Shown here one piece after another: positions 9,680-20,689 of a DNA stretch of 64,000 bases. Below the pieces are notes generated by a model. It was not told the DNA's origin and made no database searches. It saw only the letters and a list, made by a program, of their open reading frames with translations. The position numbers were made by a program, and so were the translations under genes. Every line of letters begins with the position of its first letter. Position 1 is the first letter of the stretch. Origin of the DNA: Candidatus Thiodiazotropha sp. (ex Monitilora ramsayi) (GTDB lineage: Bacteria; Pseudomonadota; Gammaproteobacteria; Chromatiales; Chromatiaceae); NCBI GenBank assembly GCA_025655575.1, contig JAHXIP010000014.1:22282-86281 (forward strand). The letters are read 5' to 3'.

Positions 9680-9744
9680 GGTTGATAGCCGATCCAAGAT
9701 CGCAGATAATCATCCGTTCATCCACCCAGAAGGGCATGTAATTC

Positions 9745-10125
9745 ATGCAGCTGACTGTACTCAAGTGCAAACTACACCGGGCATGCGTCACCCACTCCGA
9801 ATTGGATTATGAGGGTTCGTGCGCCATAGACGTTGATCTAATGAAGCTTGCGGGTATTCACGAATACGAGCAGATTCAGATCTACAACGTTACCAATGGT
9901 GAGCGTTTTACCACTTATGCCATCCAGGCTGAGGCAGGATCCCGTGTGATATCGGTGAACGGTGCGGCTGCCCATAAAGCAGCACCCGGTGACCGGATTA
10001 TCATCTGTGCCTATGCGGGAGTGAGTGCCGAGGAGATGAAACAGTTCAAGCCGACACTGGTCTATCTGGATGAAGGGAATCATGTGACCCATACGGGCGA
10101 CTCCATACCGACCCAGGCGGCATAG
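9745..10125 (+). CDS. panD: Aspartate 1-decarboxylase
   Basis: A 126-residue pyruvoyl-dependent enzyme that makes beta-alanine from aspartate, the substrate for PanC. The self-cleavage site is visible as Y-E-G-S-C-A-I-D (cleavage between Gly and Ser, giving the pyruvoyl group). Length and the V-N-G-A-A-A-H and D-R-I-I-I-C-A-Y motifs match the family. It lies 76 bp after panC, beyond the hairpin at the panC stop. Confidence 0.97.
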   Translation: MQLTVLKCKLHRACVTHSELDYEGSCAIDVDLMKLAGIHEYEQIQIYNVTNGERFTTYAIQAEAGSRVISVNGAAAHKAAPGDRIIICAYAGVSAEEMKQFKPTLVYLDEGNHVTHTGDSIPTQAA

Positions 10126-10181
10126 CCCCGGATTTTTTCTGTTCAAAGCCAGTCTTTGCGACAAAGAAAACGTAGACGGTC

Positions 10182-11651
10182 TTAAATACCGGGATCGTCT
10201 ATCGCCATCTGATATAGCTCGAGATAGTGCTGAGCGCTTGCCTCCCAACTGAGATCCTGCTGCATACCAGTACGCGCCAGTATTTCCCAGTCTGTCTCAG
10301 AACGCAGATAGAAATGGATCGCATGTTCTAAAGCACGCCAAAGGCTACTGCCATCGGCGATATCGAAAACGAATCCCGTAGCGGTGCCGTTTGCCAGTGT
10401 TGTCGGATTGACATCGATCACCGTATCGGCAAGTCCTCCCGTGTTTCGTACAACAGGTACGGTGCCGTATCGCAGGCTATACATCTGATTCAGCCCGCAG
10501 GGTTCGAAGCGAGAAGGCATCAGAAAACAGTCACAACCGGCTTCGATGCGGTGTGACAGACCCTCGTCATAGCCAATTTTGACGCCTACCCGGCTATGGT
10601 ATTTCCTGTTGATTCTCTCCAATGCTTGTTCCAGTTCTTTATTGCCGGAACCGAGCATGACTACCTGTACACCTGAATCCATCAGTCCGGGCAGTACCTG
10701 AAGGATGAGATCAACGCCCTTCTGATCGACCAGCCTGCCGATGTAACCGAACAGTTGAATATGCTCGGCTTCAGGCAAACCAAATTCTCGTTGCAGTGCT
10801 AGCTTGTTTTGTCGCTTACCCGACATATCGTCTGCGCAGTAGGGTGCGGCGATACTCGGATCATTCAAAGGGTCCCAGACGTGGTAATCGATCCCGTTGA
10901 GGATGCCGTTGAAATGGCTGCCGCGGTGCTGCAGCAGACCTTCCAGGCCATAGCCGAACTCAGCGGTTTTGACCTCTTCAGCATAGGTTGGGCTGACGGT
11001 GTTAACCCGGTCCGAGAGGGCAATCCCGCCCTTGATGAAAGAGAGTTGATGATGAAACTCCAGCGCCTCGTAGGACCATAAATGTGAAGGAAGATTGAGT
11101 TTTACAAAGGTCCTCTGGTCGAACAGGCCCTGGTAGGCCAGATTGTGAATGGTAAACAGGGTGGCTGGTCTTTGCTTTACGTCTTGCAGCAGCGGGGCCA
11201 CAAGGCCTGTCTGCCAGTCATTTGCATGAATAATCTCAGGTTGCCAATCGAGTTTGGCTTGATTGAGCGCCATCGCAACAACGGCCCGGCAGAAACAGGC
11301 GAAGCGTTCAGCATTGTCTTCCCAGTCGTCTCCATCTGGGGAGAGATAGGGGTTTCCGGGCCTGTCAAACCAGTGAGGGGCATCAACCACATAGAGTGGA
11401 ACGGCGTGTGGACCACTCGTGCCCTGAAGTAGCTTTGCCGGTTTTTTCTCTCCTGGCAATTTCAGCTCGGCGACCGTACTGAGGCCATCAGCCTTGTTCA
11501 TGACGTCGGGATAGCCTGGCAGGATCAATCGGCAGTCGTGACCGATATGACGCAAAGCGACCGGCAGGCTGCCAGCGACATCGGCAAGCCCGCCAGTCTT
11601 TATCAATGGGGCGGCTTCGCTGCTGGCGAAGAGGATTTTCATTTTTTTCAT
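10182..11651 (-). CDS. glgA: Glycogen synthase
   Basis: A GT5 glycosyltransferase of about 489 residues that extends glycogen from ADP-glucose. The N-terminal K-T-G-G-L-A-D-V motif, D-N-A-E-R-F-A-C-F, and the C-terminal P-S-R-F-E-P-C-G-L-N-Q acceptor/donor loop and T-G-G-L-A-D-T-V are intact. The start is uncertain among GTG 11669, ATG 11651 and ATG 11642; the family N-terminus M-K-I-L-F-A-S-S-E favours one of the two ATGs. It is transcribed away from pgi and works with glgC and glgB in this region. Confidence 0.95.
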   Translation of the reverse strand: MKKMKILFASSEAAPLIKTGGLADVAGSLPVALRHIGHDCRLILPGYPDVMNKADGLSTVAELKLPGEKKPAKLLQGTSGPHAVPLYVVDAPHWFDRPGNPYLSPDGDDWEDNAERFACFCRAVVAMALNQAKLDWQPEIIHANDWQTGLVAPLLQDVKQRPATLFTIHNLAYQGLFDQRTFVKLNLPSHLWSYEALEFHHQLSFIKGGIALSDRVNTVSPTYAEEVKTAEFGYGLEGLLQHRGSHFNGILNGIDYHVWDPLNDPSIAAPYCADDMSGKRQNKLALQREFGLPEAEHIQLFGYIGRLVDQKGVDLILQVLPGLMDSGVQVVMLGSGNKELEQALERINRKYHSRVGVKIGYDEGLSHRIEAGCDCFLMPSRFEPCGLNQMYSLRYGTVPVVRNTGGLADTVIDVNPTTLANGTATGFVFDIADGSSLWRALEHAIHFYLRSETDWEILARTGMQQDLSWEASAQHYLELYQMAIDDPGI

Positions 11652-11852
11652 TATCCAGTCATGAAACACTACACGTTGGCTATTCTAAACGTTTTTTTGT
11701 CCAATACCGCTATTAGCGATTATGCTAGTGTTGGAAAAGCGGTCCCAAAGCGGAGTGCCGTAAATTTTGCCTCAACAAGAGGCGATAATTTTTTTAGCTT
11801 TCAGCCATAAAAACTATATTCACTGACATTATCAATCAAGAATGAACCAAGT

Positions 11853-13499
11853 ATGACAGAGCTAAACAAGACAGCTGAATGGGCCGCATTAGCGTCTCAC
11901 TGGTCTGAGGTGGAGCCGCTTCAGATGAGGGATCTGTTCCGCGAGAACCCGGAGCGATCCGAGCAGATGTCCATCCGGCAATGCGGCATTTTACTTGACT
12001 ACTCTAAGAATCGAGCGACACAGAAGACTTTGAATCTGCTGCTTGGTTTGGCAAATGCGGCAGATGTGGACGGTTGGCGCAGGCGCATGTTTGCCGGAGA
12101 GCGTATCAATAATACGGAGAACAGGGCTGTCCTGCATGTTGCTTTGCGCAATCGCAGCAATCGTCCCATCTGGTTTGACGGCGAGGATGTCATGCCGGGT
12201 GTGAATGAGGCCCTCAACAAGATGGAGTCTTTTTCCAATGATGTGCGTTCAGGCCAATGGAAGGGCTTTACCGGCAAGGCGATAACCGATGTGGTAAATA
12301 TTGGCATTGGTGGATCGAATCTCGGACCTTTAATGGCCTGTGAGGCACTAAAGCATTACCAGGATCCCAAGTTACGTCTGCATTTTGTTTCCAACGTAGA
12401 TAGTACGCATCTGCTGGAGACGGTTAAGGGACTCAATCCCGAGACAACGCTATTCATCGTGGCCTCTAAGACTTTTACCACTCAGGAGACACTGACCAAT
12501 GCTCTTACCGCACGGGCCTGGCTGCTTGATACGCTGACAGACGAAAAGGCGGTGGCCAGACATTTCGTGGCGGTGTCGACAAATGCAGAGCAGGTGACAA
12601 AATTCGGTATCGATACTGACAATATGTTCGAGTTCTGGGACTGGGTCGGCGGCCGCTATTCACTCTGGTCAGCCATCGGGCTGCCAATCGCTATTGCCAT
12701 TGGTATGTCTGGTTTTTATGAAATGTTGCAAGGCGCTCATGAGATGGATGAGCACTTTCTGCACGCCGACTTATCAGAAAACATGCCAGTCATCATGGCG
12801 CTGTTGGGTATCTGGTATGTCGATTTCGCTCAGGCACGTACACAGGCAATTCTGCCCTACGATCAGTATCTGCGGTATCTGCCTGATTATCTGCAACAGG
12901 CCGATATGGAGAGCAACGGTAAGCGAGTGACCCGCTTCGGCAGGCCCGTGGAATATGCCACCGGGCCGGTGATCTGGGGTACCGCAGGTACTGACGGTCA
13001 ACACGCCTTTTACCAACTGATCCACCAGGGTACCCAGATGATTCCCTGTGATTTCATAATTCCGATCAACAGCCACAATGAATCGGGGGATCATCAACAG
13101 ATACTTTTTGCTAACTGTCTGGCGCAGACTGAAGCGCTGATGAAGGGCAAGACCCGCAAGGAAGCCAGGCAGGAAATGGAGGCTGCAGGGCTGGATGCGG
13201 AACAGATCGTTGACCTTTTGCCCCATAAGATTTTTCCAGGTAACAAACCCACCAACACCCTACTCATCGATCGGGTTACGCCGGGCCGGTTGGGCTCGCT
13301 GATCGCACTCTATGAGCATAAAATCTTCGTGCAGGGTGCGATCTGGCGGGTTAACTCTTTTGACCAGTGGGGTGTGGAGCTGGGTAAACAACTGGCGGGT
13401 GTGATTCTCGAAGAGTTACTGGATGAGGAGAAATCAAACTCACATGATGCCTCAACACAGGGGCTGATCAGCTACTACCGCCATCATCGGAAGAAGTAA
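11853..13499 (+). CDS. pgi: Glucose-6-phosphate isomerase
   Basis: A 548-residue enzyme interconverting glucose-6-phosphate and fructose-6-phosphate. Both family signatures are present: [10 protein letters not shown] with the S-K-T-F-T-T-Q-E-T phosphate loop, and the C-terminal [12 protein letters not shown]. The catalytic [11 protein letters not shown] region is intact. It is divergent from glgA across about 200 bp and convergent with glgB, linking glycolysis and gluconeogenesis to glycogen. Confidence 0.97.
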   Translation: MTELNKTAEWAALASHWSEVEPLQMRDLFRENPERSEQMSIRQCGILLDYSKNRATQKTLNLLLGLANAADVDGWRRRMFAGERINNTENRAVLHVALRNRSNRPIWFDGEDVMPGVNEALNKMESFSNDVRSGQWKGFTGKAITDVVNIGIGGSNLGPLMACEALKHYQDPKLRLHFVSNVDSTHLLETVKGLNPETTLFIVASKTFTTQETLTNALTARAWLLDTLTDEKAVARHFVAVSTNAEQVTKFGIDTDNMFEFWDWVGGRYSLWSAIGLPIAIAIGMSGFYEMLQGAHEMDEHFLHADLSENMPVIMALLGIWYVDFAQARTQAILPYDQYLRYLPDYLQQADMESNGKRVTRFGRPVEYATGPVIWGTAGTDGQHAFYQLIHQGTQMIPCDFIIPINSHNESGDHQQILFANCLAQTEALMKGKTRKEARQEMEAAGLDAEQIVDLLPHKIFPGNKPTNTLLIDRVTPGRLGSLIALYEHKIFVQGAIWRVNSFDQWGVELGKQLAGVILEELLDEEKSNSHDASTQGLISYYRHHRKK

Positions 13500-13514
13500 G
13501 CCGATTCTTCCAAC

Positions 13515-13615
13515 TAGGGCCTGTTAACACTAATCCAATACGCCCCGAAGGAAGTGCCCTTGGGGTACGCCCTGCTGGAGCTGTTATTGTACCCGGCAAG
13601 GCACAACAGGCCCTA
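13515..13615. repeat. Short inverted-repeat (MITE-like) element, copy 1
   Basis: A 101-bp element bounded by the perfect 11-bp inverted repeat TAGGGCCTGTT (13515-13525) and AACAGGCCCTA (13605-13615). It contains two direct TACGCCC repeats flanking a hairpin-forming C-rich and G-rich core. It encodes nothing and lies between the convergent ends of pgi and glgB. A related shorter copy lies after malQ. The TA at each outer edge would fit a duplicated target dinucleotide. Confidence 0.7.
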
Positions 13616-13625
13616 AGGGATATAT

Positions 13626-15806
13626 CTATTCCCTTTCAAGGAGTATCGCCCCCAGTGGTGGCAGGGTCAGATTGATTGAATGATTCCGTCCCATCCATGG
13701 CTCGGGCTCCGTGGGGATGGGGACGCCATTGCCCATGTTGCTACCGCCGTAGTATTCGGAGTCCGAGTTGAAAATCTCCCGATAGCTACCCGGGTGGTTG
13801 ACGCCGATCCGGTAGTTCTCTCTTGGTACCGGTGTGAAATTGAGTATGACCAGGACCTCCCGGCCCTCGCGATCCTTACGCAGATAACTGAGAATGGACT
13901 GGGAGCTGTCGTGACAGTCTATCCATTCGAAACCACTGAATTCAAAATCTACCTGATGCAATGGCTTTAACTGCTTGTAGAGGCTGTTCAGGTCGGACAG
14001 AAGGGTTGAGATACCGCTGTGGTAGGGTTGATCCTGCAGATACCAATCGAGTGCTTCACTTTCATTCCACTCTCTGCCCTGAGCAAATTCGTTGCCCATG
14101 AAGAGCAGCTTTTTACCCGGATAGCTGAACATGTAGGTATAGAGCAGTCGGAGATTGGCAAATTTCTGCCAGCCATCCCCAGGCATCTTGTCGATCATGG
14201 AACCCTTGCCATGCACGACTTCATCGTGGGAAAACGGCAGGACGAAGTTTTCGGTAAAGGCGTAGAGCAAGCCGAATGTCAGCAAGTCGTGGTGATAGTG
14301 ACGATAGACCGGGTCCTGCGACATGTAGGAGAGGGTGTCGTGCATCCAACCCATATTCCATTTCATGCTGAACCCGAGGCCGCCGAGCCATGTCGGGCGT
14401 GAGACTTGTGGCCAGGCGGTGGATTCTTCAGCGATCATCAACGTGCCGGGATGCAGGTCATGGGTGACGCTGTTGAGTTCCCGCAGGAAGTCGACCGCTT
14501 CAAGATTCTCGCGGCCGCCATATTGGTTCGGCAGCCAGTCCCCGGGTTCCCGAGAGTAGTCGAGGTAGAGCATGGAGGCCACGGCATCCACGCGCAGGCC
14601 GTCGAGATGGAACTCTTCGAGCCAGTAGATGGCGCTGGAGATGAGGAAGTTCCGAACTTCATTTCGGCCGAAGTTGAAGATCAGCGTGCCCCAGTCACGA
14701 TGCTCACCCCGGCGGGGATCGTCGTGCTCGTAGAGGGCGGTGCCGTCGAAGCGGGCCAACGCATGACGATCTCGCGGGAAGTGGGCCGGCACCCAGTCGA
14801 GCAAAATGCCGATATGATTCTGATGCAGGTAGTCGACGAAATATCGGAAATCATCCGGTGTGCCAAAGCGGCTGGTCGGCGCGAAGTAGCCGGTGGTCTG
14901 GTATCCCCAGGAGCCATCCAGTGGATGTTCTGTTATCGGTAACAGCTCGATATGGGTAAACCCCGTCCGCTTGAGATGTTCGCAGAGTTGGTGGGCCAAC
15001 TCCCGGTAGTTGAGAAAGTTGCCATCCGCATCCTGTCGCCATGAGCCGAGATGTACCTCGTAGACCGACATGGGTTCTTGCTGCCAATCCGTGTCACTGC
15101 GATGTGACATCCAGTCGTGGTCGTTCCAAATATGATCACTGTCCTGTACGACAATGCTGGCGTTCTCAGGCCGAACCTGAAAATGGTTACCATACGGATC
15201 CGTGCGCAGCGAGATATCGCCATCGGCAGATAGTATTTCGAACTTGTAGCAGCTGCCGATTCCGATATCCGGGATAAAAAGCTCCCACACCCCGGAACCG
15301 CCACGGGAACGCATGGGATGTGTGCGGCCATCCCATTGGTTGAAATCACCCACTACGGAGATCCGTGCCGCGTTGGGTGCCCACACGGCAAATAGAATCC
15401 CGGCAATATCGTCAGCCTGATGGGGATGTGCGCCGAAAAAACGGTAGGCGTGCCGGTGTTTACCCTCACTGAATAAATGGATATCAAACTCCGGTAGCTG
15501 AGTACCGAAGCTGTAAGGGTCGTGAGAGAGATGCGTGGTGCCGAACTTGTCCTGCCATTCGAGTGTATAGGGGTGAGTCACTTCGCCCTCTGGCAGTTCG
15601 AGCTCGAAGAAGTCCGTACCCTCAATACGCGGTATCTCCTGTTGATCCGCTGACAGCGCCACGTGTTCAGCTTGCGGCATAAACAGACGGATCAGACACT
15701 TGTCCCGGTCGGTATGGTACCCAAGCACCTCGAATGGGTCGTGGTGTCTGGCCTCAGCGATACGCTGCAGCGGTTCGGACAAAATGGGAGTGGATGACTT
15801 TTTCAT
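13626..15806 (-). CDS. glgB: 1,4-alpha-glucan branching enzyme (GH13)
   Basis: A 726-residue enzyme that introduces alpha-1,6 branches in glycogen. It has an N-terminal CBM48-type domain pair (F-E-V-L-G-Y-H and the second [18 protein letters not shown]), the GH13 barrel with G-L-R-V-D-A-V (nucleophile Asp), M-I-A-E-E-S-T (acid/base Glu) and [10 protein letters not shown], and a C-terminal beta domain. Length matches the long gammaproteobacterial form. It is divergent from glgC and convergent with pgi. Confidence 0.96.
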   Translation of the reverse strand: MKKSSTPILSEPLQRIAEARHHDPFEVLGYHTDRDKCLIRLFMPQAEHVALSADQQEIPRIEGTDFFELELPEGEVTHPYTLEWQDKFGTTHLSHDPYSFGTQLPEFDIHLFSEGKHRHAYRFFGAHPHQADDIAGILFAVWAPNAARISVVGDFNQWDGRTHPMRSRGGSGVWELFIPDIGIGSCYKFEILSADGDISLRTDPYGNHFQVRPENASIVVQDSDHIWNDHDWMSHRSDTDWQQEPMSVYEVHLGSWRQDADGNFLNYRELAHQLCEHLKRTGFTHIELLPITEHPLDGSWGYQTTGYFAPTSRFGTPDDFRYFVDYLHQNHIGILLDWVPAHFPRDRHALARFDGTALYEHDDPRRGEHRDWGTLIFNFGRNEVRNFLISSAIYWLEEFHLDGLRVDAVASMLYLDYSREPGDWLPNQYGGRENLEAVDFLRELNSVTHDLHPGTLMIAEESTAWPQVSRPTWLGGLGFSMKWNMGWMHDTLSYMSQDPVYRHYHHDLLTFGLLYAFTENFVLPFSHDEVVHGKGSMIDKMPGDGWQKFANLRLLYTYMFSYPGKKLLFMGNEFAQGREWNESEALDWYLQDQPYHSGISTLLSDLNSLYKQLKPLHQVDFEFSGFEWIDCHDSSQSILSYLRKDREGREVLVILNFTPVPRENYRIGVNHPGSYREIFNSDSEYYGGSNMGNGVPIPTEPEPWMGRNHSINLTLPPLGAILLERE

Positions 15807-15915
15807 ATTTATGTCACTCGGCTTCTTCGGCTACGACTCGAAGGGGACATGATGTTAACATAGCTGGAAAAGAATCTGCGGTAATTTGTGGCTGGCCTGG
15901 CCATGGGGGATAGTG

Positions 15916-17184
15916 ATGATAAGCGAACAAAATCCACGCTTCGTCAGTCGGTTGACGCGCAACACTTTGGCCCTGATATTGGCGGGAGGTAGAGGTTCGC
16001 GTCTGAAGCATCTGACCAAGTGGCGTTCCAAGCCTGCCGTTCCCTTTGGCGGGAAATTCAGGATTGTCGATTTCCCTCTGTCCAACTGTATCAATTCAGG
16101 TATTCGCCGTGTTGGCGTATTGACCCAGTATAAGGCGCACTCACTGATCCTTCATATCCAGCGGGGCTGGGGCTTTCTGCGGGGTGAGTTCGGTGAGTTT
16201 GTTGAGTTATTACCGGCTCAGCAGAGGATCGAGAGCAGTTGGTACGAAGGGACTGCCGATGCGGTCTATCAAAATCTGGATATTTTGCGTAGCCACAACC
16301 CTGACTATGTACTGGTACTGGCGGGCGACCATGTCTATAAGATGGACTACGGCACCATGATTGCCGAGCATGTGGAGTCCGGTGCGGACATGACAGTTGG
16401 ATGCCTCACCGTAGATACGAAAACGGCCAAAGAGTTCGGTGTCATGACCGTAGACGAGAGCAACCGGGTTATCGAATTCCAGGAGAAACCCGATCAACCC
16501 AAACCCGTACCGGGTAGGGACGATGTGGCGCTGGCATCCATGGGTATCTACGTCTTCAATCGCAAATTCCTCTTCGAGCAGTTGATCAAGGATGCCGATA
16601 CACCGGAGTCCACCCACGATTTCGGCAAGGACATCATCCCCAAGGTGATTGAGAAGTATCGTGTTCAGGCCTATCCCTTTACAGACACCACCAGTGGCAA
16701 GCAGGCCTACTGGCGCGATGTGGGGACCATCGACGCATTCTGGGCCTCGAATATCGAGCTGATCGGTGTTACACCGCCCTTGAATCTCTATGACAGCAGT
16801 TGGCCGATCTGGACCTACCAGGAACAGCTGCCACCGGCAAAATTCGTCTTTGACGACGATGAACGCCGCGGTATGGCGGTGGATTCCATGGTCTCCGGTG
16901 GTTGCGTTATTTCTGGTGCCAAGGTGAAGGATTCACTGCTTTTCTCCAATGTGCGGGTCAACTCCTATAGCGAGGTCGATCACTCAGTTATCCTCCCGGA
17001 TGTGAACATCGGTCGTAATTGCCGTATCACCAAGGCGGTCATCGACCGGGGCTGTGATATTCCTGAAGGGACTGTTATCGGTGAAGATCCTGCGGCTGAT
17101 ACTGAGCGTTTTTATGTCAGCGAACAGGGTGTTGTACTGGTGACACCAGAGATGCTGGGACAGGTTATTCACCATGTCCGCTAG
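15916..17184 (+). CDS. glgC: Glucose-1-phosphate adenylyltransferase
   Basis: A 422-residue enzyme making ADP-glucose, the committed step of bacterial glycogen synthesis. The N-terminal L-A-G-G-R-G-S-R-L and K-P-A-V-P-F-G-G motifs, G-T-A-D-A-V-Y-Q-N and D-H-V-Y-K-M-D-Y are present, with the C-terminal beta-helix repeats (G-C-V-I-S-G-A-K-V). ATG 15916 is chosen over an upstream GTG-type start because GGGGGATAG precedes it and the N-terminus fits. The end overlaps the GH57 gene by 11 bp, indicating one operon glgC-GH57-malQ. Confidence 0.96.
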   Translation: MISEQNPRFVSRLTRNTLALILAGGRGSRLKHLTKWRSKPAVPFGGKFRIVDFPLSNCINSGIRRVGVLTQYKAHSLILHIQRGWGFLRGEFGEFVELLPAQQRIESSWYEGTADAVYQNLDILRSHNPDYVLVLAGDHVYKMDYGTMIAEHVESGADMTVGCLTVDTKTAKEFGVMTVDESNRVIEFQEKPDQPKPVPGRDDVALASMGIYVFNRKFLFEQLIKDADTPESTHDFGKDIIPKVIEKYRVQAYPFTDTTSGKQAYWRDVGTIDAFWASNIELIGVTPPLNLYDSSWPIWTYQEQLPPAKFVFDDDERRGMAVDSMVSGGCVISGAKVKDSLLFSNVRVNSYSEVDHSVILPDVNIGRNCRITKAVIDRGCDIPEGTVIGEDPAADTERFYVSEQGVVLVTPEMLGQVIHHVR

Positions 17185-18883
17185 TACGCCACACCCACTG
17201 CAGGTTGTCTTCTGCTGGCATATGCACCAGCCCTACTACAAAGGACCTGAAAAGAGCGACTATCATCTGCCTTGGGTCTATCTGCATGGCATCAAGGATT
17301 ATGCAGATATGGCTGCACATCTGGAGAATAATCCAGATGCCAAGGCGGTGGTCAATTTCGCTCCCGTACTGTTGGAGCAGATCGATGACTATGCAGAGCA
17401 GATCAAGGCATGGCTTGATCGCGGTATTCTGATTCGTGATCCGTTACTGGCTGCACTTGCCGGTCCCGGCTTGCCGGTGGACATTGAATCCCGTAAAGCG
17501 ATTATTGCGGCGTGTTTGCGTGCCAATGAGAATCGTCTTATCCATCGATTCAAGCATTATAGTGAGTTGGCAAGCCTGGCCAAGCATGCACTGGAAAATC
17601 AGGCGATGATTCCCTATCTCAACGATCAGTTTCTGATTGATCTCCTGATTTGGTATCACCTGGCCTGGATGGGGGAGTGTGCACGTATCAACGACTTGCG
17701 GGTCCGTTCCCTACAGGCCAAGGGGCATGGTTACGATATTGACGATCGACGGCGCTTGGTTGAGTTGATCTGGGAGCACCTAAGCTGCCTGACATCACGC
17801 TATCGGACGCTGGCCAAGGATGGGCAGGTTGAGCTCTCCGTCACCCCCTATGCGCATCCTATCGTACCGCTCCTGATTGATTTGGATAGCGCCAAGGAGG
17901 CGCTGCCTGAGATTGGCATGCCGCAACTGGAGGCCTATCCTGGTGGTGAGGCCCGTGCTCGCTGGCATATCCGCAAGGGTATCGACGTCTTCAAGAAGCA
18001 TTTTGGTTTTCGTCCCCTGGGCTGCTGGCCATCAGAGGGTGCCGTCAGTGAGGCAACCATCAAAATGCTTGAGGAAGAGGGCTTTAAATGGGCTGCCTCG
18101 GGTCAGCAGGTACTCAGCAACAGTCTGATGGCTTTGGGCGGGGACTCCCATCTACCCGAGAACTGGGTCCATTCCGCCTATCGGCTGCAGGAGGGTCGTC
18201 TCAATATGTACTTTCGGGACGACGGCTTGTCCGATCTGATCGGGTTCACCTATGGAGAGTGGCATGCTGACGATGCGGTGGGTGATCTGATCAACCATCT
18301 GGTCAATATTGCAGAAGCCAACAAAGACAACCCACAGGCTGTCGTCTCTATCATTATGGACGGTGAGAACGCCTGGGAGTATTACCCAAACAACGGCAGC
18401 TATTTTCTCCATGCCATGTATGAAAGGATTGCTGAGCATCCTCGATTGCAATTGACGACTTTTTCGGAAATTCAGAAACGGCACAAAAAACTATCACCCA
18501 AACTTTCGCGGCTGGTGGCGGGTAGCTGGGTTTACGGTACCTTTACCACTTGGATTGGGGACAAGGATAAGAACCGGGCCTGGGATATGCTTGGACAGGC
18601 CAAACAGGATTATGATCAGATACTGCAAAGGAAATCCTTTTCTGAAGAGCAGCTGTCGGAACTCGAGAAACAGCTTGCTATCTGTGAAGGTTCTGACTGG
18701 TTTTGGTGGTTTGGTGACTATAATCCCGGTGCAACCGTCAGCGATTTCGAAAGACTGTTTCGGCTTCAGTTGTCACATCTGTACGAACTGTTGGAAGAGC
18801 CCCAGCCCGACTATCTCAAACAGGTGTTTGCGGTGGGTAGTGGAGATCCTTCACTCGGCGGCGTGATGATAAAAAATGATTAG
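17174..18883 (+). CDS. Glycoside hydrolase family 57 protein
   Basis: A 569-residue GH57 alpha-glucan-active enzyme. The conserved H-M-H-Q-P-Y opens the barrel at residues about 16-21, G-C-W-P-S-E-G carries the putative nucleophile Glu, and [12 protein letters not shown] carries the second catalytic acid region. No signal peptide is visible, so it probably acts on cytoplasmic glycogen or maltodextrin. The family covers amylases, 4-alpha-glucanotransferases and branching or debranching types; sequence alone does not settle which. It is translationally coupled to glgC and followed by malQ, suggesting glycogen or maltodextrin remodelling. Confidence 0.88.
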   Translation: MSASTPHPLQVVFCWHMHQPYYKGPEKSDYHLPWVYLHGIKDYADMAAHLENNPDAKAVVNFAPVLLEQIDDYAEQIKAWLDRGILIRDPLLAALAGPGLPVDIESRKAIIAACLRANENRLIHRFKHYSELASLAKHALENQAMIPYLNDQFLIDLLIWYHLAWMGECARINDLRVRSLQAKGHGYDIDDRRRLVELIWEHLSCLTSRYRTLAKDGQVELSVTPYAHPIVPLLIDLDSAKEALPEIGMPQLEAYPGGEARARWHIRKGIDVFKKHFGFRPLGCWPSEGAVSEATIKMLEEEGFKWAASGQQVLSNSLMALGGDSHLPENWVHSAYRLQEGRLNMYFRDDGLSDLIGFTYGEWHADDAVGDLINHLVNIAEANKDNPQAVVSIIMDGENAWEYYPNNGSYFLHAMYERIAEHPRLQLTTFSEIQKRHKKLSPKLSRLVAGSWVYGTFTTWIGDKDKNRAWDMLGQAKQDYDQILQRKSFSEEQLSELEKQLAICEGSDWFWWFGDYNPGATVSDFERLFRLQLSHLYELLEEPQPDYLKQVFAVGSGDPSLGGVMIKND

Positions 18884-18930
18884 GCGATTTTATTTGAATC
18901 CAACACTCACTTTGATATACCGCTTGCTCA

Positions 18931-20445
18931 ATGAGTGTCCGGTCAATGAATGAGGCTGCGGATATCTCGAACACATCAACTCACCAGCTGCTGACACGTC
19001 GACGAGCCGGTATTCTGCTACATATTACCTCACTGCCAGGTGCCGGTGTGGTGGGTGACCTGGGTAGTGATGCGTATCGTTTCGTCGATTTTCTTGTCTC
19101 CGCGGGCATGTGCGTTTGGCAGATACTGCCAATCGGTCCGACCATGCACGATAATTCTCCGTACCAGAGCAATTCCATGTACGCGGGGAATCCACGGCTA
19201 ATCAGTCTTGAGATGCCACAAGAGCGGGGATGGTTGGAGGAGACACCTGCTGCTGAGGGGAAGCTGTCGGATGAGGCCAAGGCCTATGCTGTCAAGCTCG
19301 CCTGGGAAGGCTTCAAAGAGCGGGCATCCGAGGGTGATCAGGCAGACTTTCAGCGGTTTTCTGCGGAGCAGGGCTGGTGGTTGGAGGATTATGCGCTGTT
19401 TCAGGCGCTACGTGCGGAAGAGAAGGGGTGCTGGTGGGATTGGCACAAAACCCTGCGAGACCGGGAGCCACAAGGGTTGGCGATGGCCAGGGCGAGACTG
19501 AAACACCTCATTGAAGCGACGAAGTTTGAACAGTATCTCTTCTATACCCAGTGGCTGAGTCTCAAACACTACGCCAACGAACGAGGCGTGTTGTTGTTTG
19601 GCGATGTGCCGATCTTTGTGGCGCATGACAGTGCGGAAGTCTGGGCGCACAGAGAGTTTTTTGATCTGCTTGAGGATGGCCATCCCCGGGTCGTGGCCGG
19701 TGTGCCGCCGGACTATTTTTCAGAGACCGGTCAACGGTGGGGAAACCCACTCTATCGCTGGGATGTCATGGAGGCGGATGGGTTCAGTTTCTGGATCAAT
19801 CGTCTCAAGGTGCAATCGACACTGTTCGATTTCCTACGCATTGATCACTTCAGGGGGTTCGAGGCCTATTGGGAGATACCGGCGACGGAAGAGACTGCGA
19901 TTAACGGTCATTGGGTCAAGGCGCCGGGGGAGAGGCTATTCAGCAAGCTCTACCAGGCGTTGCCCCATCTTGAATTGGTAGCGGAAGACCTGGGTATCAT
20001 TACCCCGGAAGTCGAGGCCATGCGCAAAGCCCACGAACTGCCCGGTATGAAAATTCTCCAATTTGCCTTCTCAGGAGGAGCGGACAATCCTTATCTGCCG
20101 TTTCATCACACACGGGATTCCGTGGTCTATACCGGTACCCACGACAATGATACGACATTAGGGTGGTATACCAGTCTAGACGATGCCTCACGTGGGTTTG
20201 TCGATGACTATCTGGGGCGCTCTAGTGAGGTCATGCCATGGCCAATGATACGAAGCGCACTCGCATCACGTGCCAATCTGGCGATTATTCCGATGCAGGA
20301 TGTGCTGGGATTGGGGGCGGATCATCGAATGAATACTCCGGGCACCACTGAAGGCAATTGGGACTGGCGCTTTAATTGGGATCAAATAGAACCCGATACG
20401 GTAGAGCGTCTACTTCATCGGGTCAGTATATATGGTCGCTGCTAG
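18931..20445 (+). CDS. malQ: 4-alpha-glucanotransferase (amylomaltase, GH77)
   Basis: A 504-residue GH77 enzyme that transfers glucan chains between maltodextrins. Seen are N-S-P-Y-Q-S-N-S-M-Y-A-G-N-P, L-R-I-D-H-F-R-G-F (nucleophile Asp), E-D-L-G (acid/base Glu) and T-G-T-H-D-N-D-T. Starts at 18931 or 18946 are both possible. The TAG stop at 20443-20445 coincides with the first bases of a repeat element, so the last residue (Cys after Y-G-R) and the stop may come from the insertion. Confidence 0.95.
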   Translation: MSVRSMNEAADISNTSTHQLLTRRRAGILLHITSLPGAGVVGDLGSDAYRFVDFLVSAGMCVWQILPIGPTMHDNSPYQSNSMYAGNPRLISLEMPQERGWLEETPAAEGKLSDEAKAYAVKLAWEGFKERASEGDQADFQRFSAEQGWWLEDYALFQALRAEEKGCWWDWHKTLRDREPQGLAMARARLKHLIEATKFEQYLFYTQWLSLKHYANERGVLLFGDVPIFVAHDSAEVWAHREFFDLLEDGHPRVVAGVPPDYFSETGQRWGNPLYRWDVMEADGFSFWINRLKVQSTLFDFLRIDHFRGFEAYWEIPATEETAINGHWVKAPGERLFSKLYQALPHLELVAEDLGIITPEVEAMRKAHELPGMKILQFAFSGGADNPYLPFHHTRDSVVYTGTHDNDTTLGWYTSLDDASRGFVDDYLGRSSEVMPWPMIRSALASRANLAIIPMQDVLGLGADHRMNTPGTTEGNWDWRFNWDQIEPDTVERLLHRVSIYGRC

Positions 20446-20479
20446 GGCCTGTTAACACTAATCCGATACGCCCTGCTGG
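20443..20479. repeat. Short inverted-repeat element, truncated copy 2
   Basis: These 37 bases match the left end of the element at 13515, with one substitution (G for A at position 23 of the element), and with the internal segment between the two TACGCCC direct repeats deleted so that a single TACGCCC remains. The right inverted repeat is absent. Its first three bases form the stop codon of malQ. Confidence 0.7.
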
Positions 20480-20513
20480 CTTCGCGGGTAGCAGAAAATA
20501 AAAAACATCAGGC

Positions 20514-20549
20514 AAAAAAAATACCGCTTCGGAACAGTGCCGAAGCGGT
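20514..20549 (-). terminator. Intrinsic terminator, stronger on the minus strand
   Basis: ACCGCTTCGG (20523-20532) and CCGAAGCGGT (20540-20549) form a perfect 10-bp stem with a 7-base loop. On the minus strand it is followed by eight T residues; on the plus strand only by TTTATA. No minus-strand gene is seen upstream of it, so it either ends malQ transcripts weakly or ends an unannotated minus-strand RNA. The stretch 20480-20929 otherwise shows no coding sequence that I can support. Confidence 0.65.
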
Positions 20550-20660
20550 TTATACCAAAGGAGGATGGAGGAGATAAGCCAATGGGAAGTAGAATTCCCG
20601 TCTGACTTGGTGCTATTCAACCATCCACACGCATCTGGGTCATTGAGAAAAATCAATCCT

Positions 20661-20689
20661 TTGATTTCACAGTGAAAATGTGAAATCAA
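20661..20689. promoter_or_regulatory. 11-bp perfect inverted repeat in the non-coding gap after malQ
   Basis: TTGATTTCACA and TGTGAAATCAA flank a 7-base spacer (20672-20678). It could be an operator for a dimeric regulator or a stable RNA hairpin. It lies 110 bp from the minus-strand terminator and 240 bp before the next plus-strand gene. Confidence 0.45.

Noticed and set aside
10126..10181. Small TCTTTG/CAAAGA hairpin between panD and glgA as a shared terminator
   Set aside because: The stem is only 6 bp and no T run follows on either strand.
14406..14942. 178-residue plus-strand frame inside glgB
   Set aside because: It is antisense to a fully conserved GH13 domain and shows no family features.
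20423..20689. 88-residue open frame on the minus strand after malQ
   Set aside because: It spans a repeat element and a strong terminator hairpin, with no domain or ribosome site.
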